A stretch of 64,000 nucleotides of DNA, taken from Lachnospiraceae bacterium. Its GTDB lineage: Bacteria; Bacillota; Clostridia; Lachnospirales; Lachnospiraceae. The notes beneath the pieces were generated by a model. The model saw only the letters and a list, made by a program, of their open reading frames with translations, did not search any database and was not told the origin of the DNA. Location of the stretch: contig JAIKWF010000024.1 in the NCBI GenBank assembly GCA_024685005.1, positions 1 to 64,000 on the forward strand, read 5' to 3'. Below, one piece after another: positions 34,634 through 43,383 of the stretch. Within the stretch, counting starts at the first letter, position 1, and the number at the start of each line of letters is the position of its first letter. The translations under genes were made by a program, and so were the position numbers.

Positions 34634-35959
34634 ATGCAGGACAACGGAATGGATGCTGCCAGAAAGGCAGCGGAAGAAGCAGCCAGAAAAGCGGCAGCAG
34701 CGACTATGAAAGGTGCCGCAATGGATGCGGGAAAAGACAAGAAAAATGAGGGGGCGGCAGCCGGCGACGATGCGTCACGCCAGAATGTGGCGATGAATGC
34801 CAAGAAGACAGCTATCGAGACAGCACTTCGTATGGCGGATGAGGCGGCAGCCAAGGCGGCTAAGGAAGCCAATGCCAACTCCAGAGAGAAAGATGAAGCC
34901 AGAAAGGCGCAGGACGAAGAAACCATCAAGAAGACCACCGTGGAAGTAACCAGAAAGGCCACGGAAGATCTGGCGAGAAAGCTTGCTGACGAGAATGTCA
35001 AAAAGTCACAGGATATGCAGGCTGAATCCGCAGCAAGGATCAAGAAGAACTTCGATGATGTAAAAGCAAAGGCTGATGCGGAAGCCAAGAAAAAGATCGA
35101 TGATACCGTGAAGGAAACCGCTGAGAAAGCGCAGAAAGAACGGGATGACAAGATCAAGAAGGCTGAGGAAGAAGCGCAGAAGGCTTTAGATGAGATCATT
35201 AAAAAAGCCCAGGCTGATGCGGAGCAGAAGGTAGAAGCTGTTCGCAAGCAGGCTCAGGACGAAGCCAAGAAAAAAGTGGACGAGATCCGCGAGAAGATCA
35301 CCAAGGAAGCCAATGCCAAGGCAGAAGAGACTGTTGCGGCATCCGATCAGGAACTGAAGCGGAAAGAGAGCGAGGCTCTGAGAGCGGCAGACGAGAAGAA
35401 TGCCAAGGCTTTAGAGGATGCGGTTGCTAAGGAAGCCACTGCAGTTGCCACCAAGGTCGCAAAGGAAGCAGCCATGAAGATGGAGGAAGAACGTCTCCGT
35501 CGCGAAGAGGAAGAAAAGGCAAGACTGGCAGCGGAAGAGAAGGCCCGCAAGGAAGCAGAAGAAAGAGCGCGTAAAGAAGCAGAAGAAGCAGAAGCGCGCA
35601 GGATCGAAGAAGAGAAGAGAAGAAAAGAAGAAGAGGCAAGAGCAAAAGCAGAAGCAGCTGAAAAAGCCCGCAAAGCAGCCGAAGCTCTTGAGTTCAAGAA
35701 ATATCAGGAAGAGGCAGAGAAAGCTGCAGCTGCCAACAAGGCAAAAGAGGAGCCTGCACCCGCACCTGCTAAGAGCGAGGATGAGGGAGCTTCACCTGCA
35801 AAGGCAGTTACCTCGGCAGCAACTTCTTCCGGCGCAATGAGTCTTGAAGACTTCCAGAAAGCAGCCATGAAGCTGAAGATCCTGCTTGACAACGGAATCA
35901 TTTCTCAGGAAGATTTCGATGCAGAGAAGAAGAAGCTTGTGGAGAATATGGCTCTTTGA
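34634..35959 (+). CDS. Long coiled-coil protein with C-terminal SHOCT domain
   Basis: A 441-residue protein, very rich in Ala, Lys and Glu, with heptad-like patterns over residues about 5-370 (KAAEEAARKAAAATMKG, EEERLRREEEEKARLAAEE, ARKEAEERARKEAEEAEARR). It should form a long rod-like helix, similar to TolA or IgA-binding-type low-complexity proteins. The last 40 residues (MSLEDFQKAAMKLKILLDNG, then IISQEDFDAEKKKLVENM) form a SHOCT domain, a short C-terminal oligomerisation module. There is no signal peptide or membrane helix. The gene has its own promoter and terminator and is not part of the ABC operon. The function is not known; a scaffolding or cytoskeletal-like role is a guess. Confidence 0.78.
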   Translation: MQDNGMDAARKAAEEAARKAAAATMKGAAMDAGKDKKNEGAAAGDDASRQNVAMNAKKTAIETALRMADEAAAKAAKEANANSREKDEARKAQDEETIKKTTVEVTRKATEDLARKLADENVKKSQDMQAESAARIKKNFDDVKAKADAEAKKKIDDTVKETAEKAQKERDDKIKKAEEEAQKALDEIIKKAQADAEQKVEAVRKQAQDEAKKKVDEIREKITKEANAKAEETVAASDQELKRKESEALRAADEKNAKALEDAVAKEATAVATKVAKEAAMKMEEERLRREEEEKARLAAEEKARKEAEERARKEAEEAEARRIEEEKRRKEEEARAKAEAAEKARKAAEALEFKKYQEEAEKAAAANKAKEEPAPAPAKSEDEGASPAKAVTSAATSSGAMSLEDFQKAAMKLKILLDNGIISQEDFDAEKKKLVENMAL

Positions 35960-35992
35960 TCAGTTACAGGAAGATGTATGACGCAAGTGACA

Positions 35993-36029
35993 GAAAAAAC
36001 CGGTTTTTACAATCCGGTTTTTTCTTTTT
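35993..36029 (+). terminator. Terminator of the SHOCT gene
   Basis: AAAAAACCGG pairs with CCGGTTTTTT around TTTTTACAAT and is followed by a long T tract. Confidence 0.9.
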
Positions 36030-36059
36030 TTGTAAGGCGCGGTGAAGGCCGCCATATCC

Positions 36060-36088
36060 TTGACAAAACAAGGCAGAGAATATACTAT
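36060..36088 (+). promoter_or_regulatory. Promoter of valS
   Basis: A perfect TTGACA (36060-36065), a 17-base spacer and TACTAT (36083-36088). The leader to the ATG is about 65 bases and holds the inverted repeat ATTTGAC-CGCAACA-GTCAAAT (36112-36132). It is too short for a T-box element. Confidence 0.8.
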
Positions 36089-36157
36089 AGATATGACTAT
36101 GCGGTTTGATAATTTGACCGCAACAGTCAAATAGAACAAGGGAGAAATGATGTAATT

Positions 36158-38815
36158 ATGAGTAAGGAAATGGCCAAGAATTATGATCCTCATCAGATGG
36201 AGGATCGCATTTATGCAAACTGGCTGGAAAAGAAGTATTTTCATGCGGAGCCCGACCCGGAGAAGAAACCCTTCACCATCGTGATTCCGCCTCCGAATAT
36301 TACAGGGCAGCTTCATATGGGACATGCCCTTGACAACACCATGCAGGATATCCTGATCCGCTTTAAGAGGATGCAGGGATACAATGCGCTCTGGCAGCCC
36401 GGTACGGATCATGCCTCCATTGCCACGGAAGTAAAGATCATTGAGAAGCTGAAGGAAGAAGGCATAGACAAGGCAGATCTGGGCAGAGACGGCTTTTTGG
36501 AAAGAGCCTGGGCCTGGAGAAAGGAGTACGGCGGAAGGATCATTCAGCAGCTGAAAAAGCTGGGATCTTCCTGCGACTGGGACAGAGAACGTTTTACCAT
36601 GGACGAGGGCTGCAACAAAGCCGTTACCAAGGTGTTTTGCAAAATGTATGACAAAGGCTGGATCTACAAAGGCAGCCGTATCATCAACTGGTGTCCTGTA
36701 TGTAATACTTCCATTTCCGACGCGGAAGTAGAGTATGAGGAGCAGCAAGGGCATCTTTGGCATATCAAATATCCCCTTGTGGAAGCAGACGGCAAACCCT
36801 CCGAGACGGAGTTTCTGACCTTTGCCACCACCAGACCGGAGACCATGCTGGGAGATACTGCCGTAGCTGTAAATCCCGGGGATGAGCGTTATACCTATCT
36901 GCATGGAAGAAGCGTATGGCTTCCTATCGTAAACAAGGCGATCCCTGTGGTCACCGATGAGTATGTAGACATGGAATTCGGTACCGGCGTTGTTAAGATC
37001 ACGCCGGCCCATGACCCTAACGATTTTGAGGTTGGAAAGCGCCATAACCTTCCCGAAGTCGGGATCATGAATGATGATGCCACCATCAATGAAAACGGCG
37101 GCAAATACGCGGGTATGGACCGTTATGAAGCCAGAGAGGCCATTGTAAAGGAACTGGAAGGCCTGGGGCTTTTGGTTAAGATCGAAGATTACAGCCATAA
37201 TGTAGGAACCCATGACAGATGTCATACCACCGTGGAACCCCTGATCAAAAAACAGTGGTTCGTTAAGATGGATGAACTGATCAAGCCTGCCGTAAAGGCG
37301 GTAAAGGACGGCGATATCCGTCTGGTTCCGCCCAGAATGGAAAAGACCTATTTTAACTGGACGGATAATATCAGGGACTGGTGTATTTCCAGACAGCTCT
37401 GGTGGGGACACAGGATCCCGGCTTACTATTGCAAAGACTGCGGCAAGATCGTGGTAGCTGCGCAGATGCCGGAAAAATGCCCGGATTGCGGTAAGAGCAA
37501 TTTTGTTCAGGATGAAGATACGCTGGATACCTGGTTTTCCTCAGCGCTCTGGCCTTTTTCCACATTGGGATGGCCGGAAGAGACGGAAGATCTGAAGTAT
37601 TTCTATCCTACGGATGTGCTGGTTACCGGCTATGATATCATCTTCTTCTGGGTTATCAGAATGATCTTCTCCGGCTTTGAGCAGATGGGTGAGAAGCCTT
37701 TCCATACCGTGCTTTTCCACGGACTTGTAAGAGATGAGCAGGGAAGAAAAATGAGTAAATCCCTGGGCAACGGCGTAGATCCTCTTGAGATCATCGATCA
37801 GTACGGAGCTGACGCGCTGCGTCTGATGCTGATCACCGGAAACGCGCCCGGCAACGATATGCGATTCTCTGTTGCGAAGATCGAAAACAGCAGGAATTTT
37901 GCCAATAAAGTATGGAACGCATCCAGATTCATTCAGATGAATATGAAGGATGACGTGATCAATGAAAATACCCCTCACGTACTTGAGCCGGTTGACAAGT
38001 GGATCTTATCGAAGCTGAACCGTCTCATCGGTGATGTGACCGAGAATATGGAAAAATATGAGATGGGTATTGCAGTCCAGAAGGTTTATGACTTTATCTG
38101 GGATGAGTTCTGCGACTGGTATATCGAGATGGTTAAACCCCGTCTTTACAACAGTGATAATGCCGAAAGCAGAACCGCGGCTTTGTGGACGCTTAAGCAT
38201 GTGCTGTGCGAAGCCCTGCGGCTTTTGCATCCGTTTATGCCTTTTATCACAGAGGAGATCTTCACCACCATTCAGGATGAGGAAGAATCCATCATGATCA
38301 GCAAGTGGCCTGTTAAGAGCGGGGAATACGATTTCGAGACCCAGGAAAAGCAGATCGAGCTGATCAAAGAGGCCGTCAGAGGCATCCGTAATGTTCGTAC
38401 GGGAATGAATGTTGCGCCTTCGAGAAAAGCGGCAGTTATCGTTGTTTCCGAAAAAGAGCAGGTTCGCAGCACCTTTGAAGAGGGCAAGCTGTTCTTTGCA
38501 CCCCTTGCTTATGCATCGGAAGTCAGTGTACAGGCTGATAAGAGCGGCATTGCAGATGATGCGGTATCCGTAGTGATCAGTGACGCCACGGTTTATCTTC
38601 CCTTTGCAGACCTTGTTGATATTGAAGCAGAGAAGATCCGTCTTGCGGCTGAAGAAAAGAAGCTGATCTCCGAGATCGCAAGATGCGAAGGCATGCTGAA
38701 GAACGAGCGGTTCATCAGCAAAGCACCGGAAGCGAAGGTACAGGAAGAAAAAGACAAGCTGGCAAAATATACACAGATGCTGGGCGCTGTCAAAGAGAGA
38801 CTGAATCAGTTATAA
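36158..38815 (+). CDS. valS: Valyl-tRNA synthetase
   Basis: An 885-residue class I aminoacyl-tRNA synthetase, normal length for bacterial ValRS. The HIGH-type motif is [14 protein letters not shown] (about 45-58) and the KMSKS motif [11 protein letters not shown] lies near 530. Between them is the CP1 editing domain ([32 protein letters not shown]), which removes Thr-tRNA(Val), and a zinc-ribbon-like CKDCGK...CPDCGK. The C-terminus ends in the ValRS coiled coil ([19 protein letters not shown]). It charges tRNA-Val in the cytoplasm. The start follows AGGGAGA. No T-box regulation is visible upstream. Confidence 0.97.
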   Translation: MSKEMAKNYDPHQMEDRIYANWLEKKYFHAEPDPEKKPFTIVIPPPNITGQLHMGHALDNTMQDILIRFKRMQGYNALWQPGTDHASIATEVKIIEKLKEEGIDKADLGRDGFLERAWAWRKEYGGRIIQQLKKLGSSCDWDRERFTMDEGCNKAVTKVFCKMYDKGWIYKGSRIINWCPVCNTSISDAEVEYEEQQGHLWHIKYPLVEADGKPSETEFLTFATTRPETMLGDTAVAVNPGDERYTYLHGRSVWLPIVNKAIPVVTDEYVDMEFGTGVVKITPAHDPNDFEVGKRHNLPEVGIMNDDATINENGGKYAGMDRYEAREAIVKELEGLGLLVKIEDYSHNVGTHDRCHTTVEPLIKKQWFVKMDELIKPAVKAVKDGDIRLVPPRMEKTYFNWTDNIRDWCISRQLWWGHRIPAYYCKDCGKIVVAAQMPEKCPDCGKSNFVQDEDTLDTWFSSALWPFSTLGWPEETEDLKYFYPTDVLVTGYDIIFFWVIRMIFSGFEQMGEKPFHTVLFHGLVRDEQGRKMSKSLGNGVDPLEIIDQYGADALRLMLITGNAPGNDMRFSVAKIENSRNFANKVWNASRFIQMNMKDDVINENTPHVLEPVDKWILSKLNRLIGDVTENMEKYEMGIAVQKVYDFIWDEFCDWYIEMVKPRLYNSDNAESRTAALWTLKHVLCEALRLLHPFMPFITEEIFTTIQDEEESIMISKWPVKSGEYDFETQEKQIELIKEAVRGIRNVRTGMNVAPSRKAAVIVVSEKEQVRSTFEEGKLFFAPLAYASEVSVQADKSGIADDAVSVVISDATVYLPFADLVDIEAEKIRLAAEEKKLISEIARCEGMLKNERFISKAPEAKVQEEKDKLAKYTQMLGAVKERLNQL

Positions 38816-38855
38816 GAACACCGGGAACATGCCAACAACACAGGGAGGTGATTTG

Positions 38856-40256
38856 TTGTCAACGGGAATTTTAGGAAATGCCGATTACTTTTCAAGTGAT
38901 TACCGGGAGACGTATGTCCGGATCTCGGATGATAAAATGCAGGCATTTTTATATCTGGCACAAAAAAACAGCGGAATGTATACCAAGGAGGAACTCATCG
39001 GACTGCTTTCGCAGAACGGCGTGATCTTCGGGGTGAATCAGTCCGCTTTGGTAGCCATGACCAAAAAAGAGGTCTACAACAGAGAAATCCTCGTGGCAAC
39101 AGGTAACCCTCCCGAAGTAGGCATGGACGGGTATTATGAATTTACCTTCGATATCTCGGCAGGAGGCAATAAGCCGGTGATCCGGGAGGACGGAAGTGCG
39201 GATTATCAGAGCATGCGGGCTGTGACCAGTGTGCCGAAGGATTCCCTTCTTGCCACTTATCATCACGCGATCCCGGGGAAAAACGGCAAGGATGTAACGG
39301 GAAAAGAGATCCCGGTTCCCATTGTGAAAGAGCTGACTCCTGCCAACGGAAAAGATGTTTATCAGGCACAGAACGATCCGGACAAGTATTACGCCGGACG
39401 GGAAGGCAAGGTTGAATTTTCAAACGGAAAGCTGAACATCGTAAACGTTTTGGAATTTAACGGAGATGTGGATCAGCTCACCGGCAAGATCGAATTCCAC
39501 GGCGATATTCACATTCAGGGAAATGTGGAAGCGGGAACGGTGATCCGTGCCGGGAAGACCCTTACAATAGACGGAACGGTGGAGGCGGCGGATCTGACTG
39601 CCGGCGGCGATATCATATTAAAGCGGGGAATACAGGGATCCCAAAAGGCCCACATCATCTGTTCCGGTTCCCTTTATGCAGACTTTCTGGAGCACACCTT
39701 TGTAAAGGTGGAAGGGGACGTGATGGCCAATTACGTACTCAGCTCTTATATCAATGCCAACGGCAAGGTGATCCTGACAGGCAAGAGGGCGTCTCTTATC
39801 GGCGGCAATACCTATGCCAGAAGCGGTGTGAAATGCAACACCCTTGGTAATAACGTAAATATCAAGACAAAAGTTTCTACCGGCGTTTCACCGGAAATGA
39901 GTGAAGAAAGCGACAGACTGCAGCGAGAGTTAAAGGAAAGCCGTGCCAAGATCCAGAAGATCCGAAGCGAGGTGACGGAGATCGGCGCGTATCTTTCTCC
40001 CGAGCAGCAGGATGAATACAAACTGACCCTTCAGCAGGAAGTGACCAAACAGCAGAATATCCTGGATGAGCAGAAAAAGGTGTTTGAACATCTGGAAGCA
40101 GCACGGAATTCATCCGTTGCCGTTGAGGATATGATCTATGCGGGCGCTGAGATCTGCATAGACGGCAACTGGTTGAAGTTCGACAAGAACAACCGCAGTA
40201 TGGAATATCGAAATGTGGGAGGTATGATCACAGGTAAAGTGATCGTCTATCATTGA
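38856..40256 (+). CDS. FapA/DUF342 family protein
   Basis: A protein of about 466 residues with a TTG start at 38856, preceded by AGGGAGGTG seven bases upstream. ATG 38829 lies before this site and would add nine residues. The DUF342 (FapA, flagellar assembly protein A) pattern is clear: PVIREDGSADYQS, GKNGKDVTGKEIPV and the beta-helix-forming EFNGDVDQLTGKIEFHGDIHIQGNV, GGDIILKRGI, ICSGSLYADFLEH. A coiled coil follows (SEESDRLQRELKESRAKIQK), and the C-terminus has a second short beta part. DUF342 proteins are linked to flagella or polymer-binding in some bacteria, but the molecular role is poorly known, and no flagellar genes lie here. It follows valS by 40 bases and overlaps into folC. Confidence 0.87.
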   Translation: MSTGILGNADYFSSDYRETYVRISDDKMQAFLYLAQKNSGMYTKEELIGLLSQNGVIFGVNQSALVAMTKKEVYNREILVATGNPPEVGMDGYYEFTFDISAGGNKPVIREDGSADYQSMRAVTSVPKDSLLATYHHAIPGKNGKDVTGKEIPVPIVKELTPANGKDVYQAQNDPDKYYAGREGKVEFSNGKLNIVNVLEFNGDVDQLTGKIEFHGDIHIQGNVEAGTVIRAGKTLTIDGTVEAADLTAGGDIILKRGIQGSQKAHIICSGSLYADFLEHTFVKVEGDVMANYVLSSYINANGKVILTGKRASLIGGNTYARSGVKCNTLGNNVNIKTKVSTGVSPEMSEESDRLQRELKESRAKIQKIRSEVTEIGAYLSPEQQDEYKLTLQQEVTKQQNILDEQKKVFEHLEAARNSSVAVEDMIYAGAEICIDGNWLKFDKNNRSMEYRNVGGMITGKVIVYH

Positions 40257-40258
40257 TC

Positions 40259-41608
40259 ATGGAGACAGATTACAGGGAATGGGATTATCAGCGGATCTGC
40301 GAGGCGCTTTTGGATGTCCCGCGTTTTACAAAAAAGCATTCGCTTTCTCATACCGACCGGCTCAGAAAGATTCTGTTTCCGGACTATGAGCCGAAAAATG
40401 TCATTCATGTGGCCGGAACCAACGGAAAAGGTTCTGTATGCAATTACCTTCGGGGGCTTTTAAAAAAGCAGGGCTTTTCGGTGATCATGTTTGTATCACC
40501 CCATCTGGTTTCCATGACAGAGCGGATCGTTATAAACGACAAGCCTGTCAGCGAGGAGGATTTTTGCCGTGCCTATTGCAAAGTGGCAGAAGGAGTTGCA
40601 CTGGCAGAAAAGGAAGGGTTGACCCATCCTACATTTTTTGAATATCTGTTTTTGATGATGCTTGCGGTGGCGGAAAAAGAAAAGCCGGACTACCTGATCC
40701 TGGAGACGGGACTGGGGGGAGCTCTGGATGCCACCAATGTATTTGCAAAACCGGCTCTGACCGTTATTACCCGGATCAGTCTGGACCATACCCAGTATCT
40801 TGGAGATACTGTGGAGCTTGTGGCAGGTCAGAAGGCGGGCATTATAAAAGAAGGCGTGCCCCTTGTGTATCAGGCAGGGGATCCCGGAGCAGACGGCGTG
40901 ATCGCAGAGCAGGCCCGGGAAAAGAATGCAAGACTTATATCCCTGCCCGGCAGGGAAGTGCATTTTGAGGAAAGAGAAACAGGCGGGGAGAGATCGGATA
41001 AGAAAACCATTGATTTTTCCTATCAATCCCATTATTATAATATTGTTCTGTCTCTAAGCGGCCTGGGAGCATATCAGATTTGCAATGCGGCTACGGCCCT
41101 TGCAGCTTACGAGGTGCTTATGGAAGGGCGCAAAGTGCTGCCGCAACCGGCGGTTTGCGAGGCTTTTTCAGCCTGCTGCTGGCCCGGCAGAATGGAAGAG
41201 ATTCGACAGGGATTTACTGTGGATGGTGCCCACAATCCCGATGGTATGGAACACTTTTTAGGCAGTGTATCTTTGGACGGAGCCTCGGGCAGACGCTATT
41301 TGATCTTTGCCGCTTCTGCGGACAAGGATATTGAGACTATGCTGGAAATGATCGCAAAAAGCGGTCTTTTTACCAAAGTGATCGTTACAAGATATGAAGG
41401 ACAGAGAGGGGCGGACAGCCTGGCGATCTGTGACATGGCTCTGGCCATGGGGATCGATGCCTCCGTATGCAGCTCGGTGCCTGATAGTATCAAAAAGGCC
41501 GAAGCGTTGAAGGGGGAACGGGATGTGATCTATGCCGCCGGTTCATTGTATCTGATCGGAGAGATAAAGAAGCTAACGGATTCGGAGATGTGTTATGATA
41601 AATTTTGA
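40259..41608 (+). CDS. folC: Folylpolyglutamate synthase / dihydrofolate synthase
   Basis: A 449-residue Mur-ligase-family enzyme. The ATP loop is HVAGTNGKGSVCNYL (about 60-74), followed by SPHLVSMTERIVIN (omega loop region) and ETGLGGALDATN, TRISLDHTQYLGDTVELVAGQKAGI and DGAHNPDGM. It adds glutamate to folates, and possibly to dihydropteroate, in the cytoplasm, trapping folate in the cell. It is tightly linked to the DUF342 gene (two bases between stop and ATG), and its 3' end overlaps the start of a 50-residue ORF. ATG 40259 is chosen; a TTG at 40253 is two codons earlier. Confidence 0.95.
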   Translation: METDYREWDYQRICEALLDVPRFTKKHSLSHTDRLRKILFPDYEPKNVIHVAGTNGKGSVCNYLRGLLKKQGFSVIMFVSPHLVSMTERIVINDKPVSEEDFCRAYCKVAEGVALAEKEGLTHPTFFEYLFLMMLAVAEKEKPDYLILETGLGGALDATNVFAKPALTVITRISLDHTQYLGDTVELVAGQKAGIIKEGVPLVYQAGDPGADGVIAEQAREKNARLISLPGREVHFEERETGGERSDKKTIDFSYQSHYYNIVLSLSGLGAYQICNAATALAAYEVLMEGRKVLPQPAVCEAFSACCWPGRMEEIRQGFTVDGAHNPDGMEHFLGSVSLDGASGRRYLIFAASADKDIETMLEMIAKSGLFTKVIVTRYEGQRGADSLAICDMALAMGIDASVCSSVPDSIKKAEALKGERDVIYAAGSLYLIGEIKKLTDSEMCYDKF

Positions 41609-41747
41609 CGAAGAACTCAAGAAATTTCATCCTTCCCTGGAAGTGGAAGATGCTGAAAGAGCCATTCACCAGCATGATCTGTCGGATATGGCAGATGTGA
41701 TCGTGGGCATTTTAAAGGATGAAAGACAACAGTCGGATGATGAATAA
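41595..41747 (+). CDS. Small acidic protein of 50 residues
   Basis: A short ORF overlapping the end of folC (start at 41595, with GGAGATGTGTT upstream). The product begins MINFDEELKKFHPSLEVED and ends KDERQQSDDE. It is acidic, predicted helical, without a membrane segment or known domain. The overlap with folC suggests translational coupling. It is too short to assign by eye and could be a genuine accessory peptide or a conserved small protein of the lineage. The coding potential rests on the ribosome binding site, the overlap and the sensible amino acid composition. Confidence 0.6.
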   Translation: MINFDEELKKFHPSLEVEDAERAIHQHDLSDMADVIVGILKDERQQSDDE

Positions 41748-41770
41748 TACTGCAAGACAAGGGGCAGCAG

Positions 41771-43354
41771 ATGAAATGTTATAATTGCGGAGCAGAGCTG
41801 TCGGAAAAGAATTTTTGTACAGCCTGCGGTGAGGATGTTTCCAATTACAAGAAAGTGATTTACATGTCCCATCGCTTATATAATGACGGTTTGGAAAAAG
41901 CCAATGTCAGGGATCTTTCCGGTGCCATTGCATCGCTTCGGGAAAGCCTGAAATTTGACAAGACCAACGTGGAGGCCAGGAACCTTTTGGGACTGGTCTA
42001 TTTTGAGATGGGAGATGTTGTAGGTGCGTTGATGGAGTGGGTCATCAGCAAGAATTTCCGTTCCAAGAAGAACCTTGCGGATGATTATATCGAGGCGGTG
42101 CAGAGCAATCCTGCCCGTTTGGATGCCATCAATCAGAGTATCAAAAAATATAATCTGGCACTGAAGTACTGTCATCAGGACAGTAAAGACCTTGCAGTGA
42201 TCCAGCTCAAGAAGGTGTTATCCCAGAATCCGAGACTGATCCAGGGACACCTTCTTTTGGCGCTTTTATATCTCGACAGCGAGCAATGGAACAAAGCCAG
42301 ACGGGAAGTGGACAAGGTCCTTGTCATCGATGTGGGCAATACCATGGCGCTGACCTATCGGAAGTATATCGAGGATATGACCAATACCGAAGATGAGGAA
42401 GGAAGCAGCGGAAAGCGCAGGAAAAACGACCAGAAGGTGCGGGCAGCGGATTCGGCTGTCACCTATACCAGCGGTAATGAAGTGATCATTCAGCCTGCGG
42501 ACATGAGAGAGCCCAGAGGAGCCTCTTCTATTCTGAACATTCTCATCGGTCTGATCATCGGTGTGGCGGTGAGCTATTTCCTGATCCTTCCGGCCAGGGT
42601 ACAGATGGCCCGAAACGGCATGAACGAAGAACTTAAGACTATCGGGGACAATTCCGATGCCAAGTCAGCCCGGATCACGGAGCTGGAACAGAATGTGGAA
42701 GCGCTGGAGCAGGAAAAGACCAGGCTGCAGACAGCCATTGATGATTATACAGGGGAAAACGGAGAGTCCCTGAAGGTGGACTCCCTTTTGCAGGCATCCA
42801 AGAACTATCTGGATAATCCGGATGATGCCGGCGCTCTTGCGGATGCCCTTTACAATATCGATAAAGACTATGTGGATTCGCTGGCTTCGGATGCTTACAG
42901 GCAGCTATACTACAAGTTGATGAAACTTGCCGGAGAAAAGGTTGCATCCTCTCTTTATGAAAGCGGCAGTACCAGCATCAACCAGAGCGATTATACCACT
43001 GCGATCACGACCCTTGAGAAGGCATGGTATTTTTCCTCTGCATTGGAAGAGCCGGATCCGGAGATCCTGTATCTGCTGGCCAATGCCTATAAACAGGCAG
43101 GCGAGACAGACCGGGCAAAACAGACTTATCAGAATGTGATCAGCACCTTCCCGCAGTCAGAGGCAGCAAAGAAGGCGACGGAACGTCTGGCAGAGAACGG
43201 TGATTCCGCTGATGAAGGAGCGGATACATCCTCCGAAAGACAAAGCGCGCCGGCGCAGCAGCAGACGCAGGAACAGCCTGCAGATGATAATGTGAGAGAA
43301 GGAAATGATACGGACAGTGCCGAGACCACGGACGTGATGCCGGCGGCTGAATAA
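41771..43354 (+). CDS. Zinc-ribbon, TPR and membrane-spanning protein
   Basis: A 527-residue protein. It opens with a zinc ribbon (CYNCGAELSEKNFCTACG), then tetratricopeptide repeats (residues about 35-200; KANVRDLSGAIASLRESL, LLLALLYLDSEQWNKARREV). After a charged linker comes one membrane helix (about 255-277; ILNILIGLIIGVAVSYFLIL), a coiled coil (ITELEQNVEALEQEKTRLQT) and more TPR units (YTTAITTLEKAWYFSSAL; LYLLANAYKQAGETDRAKQT). The tail is Ser/Gln/Glu-rich. The zinc ribbon side should face the cytoplasm and the C-terminal TPR part the outside. It likely organises protein assemblies at the membrane. It lies between folC with its small ORF and the purF-like gene. Confidence 0.8.
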   Translation: MKCYNCGAELSEKNFCTACGEDVSNYKKVIYMSHRLYNDGLEKANVRDLSGAIASLRESLKFDKTNVEARNLLGLVYFEMGDVVGALMEWVISKNFRSKKNLADDYIEAVQSNPARLDAINQSIKKYNLALKYCHQDSKDLAVIQLKKVLSQNPRLIQGHLLLALLYLDSEQWNKARREVDKVLVIDVGNTMALTYRKYIEDMTNTEDEEGSSGKRRKNDQKVRAADSAVTYTSGNEVIIQPADMREPRGASSILNILIGLIIGVAVSYFLILPARVQMARNGMNEELKTIGDNSDAKSARITELEQNVEALEQEKTRLQTAIDDYTGENGESLKVDSLLQASKNYLDNPDDAGALADALYNIDKDYVDSLASDAYRQLYYKLMKLAGEKVASSLYESGSTSINQSDYTTAITTLEKAWYFSSALEEPDPEILYLLANAYKQAGETDRAKQTYQNVISTFPQSEAAKKATERLAENGDSADEGADTSSERQSAPAQQQTQEQPADDNVREGNDTDSAETTDVMPAAE

Positions 43355-43383
43355 GGGAAAGAGAAAGGAAAAAAGAAAAGAAC

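Noticed and set aside
35960..37411. 483-residue minus-strand ORF opposite valS
   Set aside because: valS is certain in this region; the ORF is a by-product of its codon use.
40253..40258. TTG start two codons upstream for folC
   Set aside because: ATG at 40259 is adjacent and more likely; the choice hardly changes the protein.
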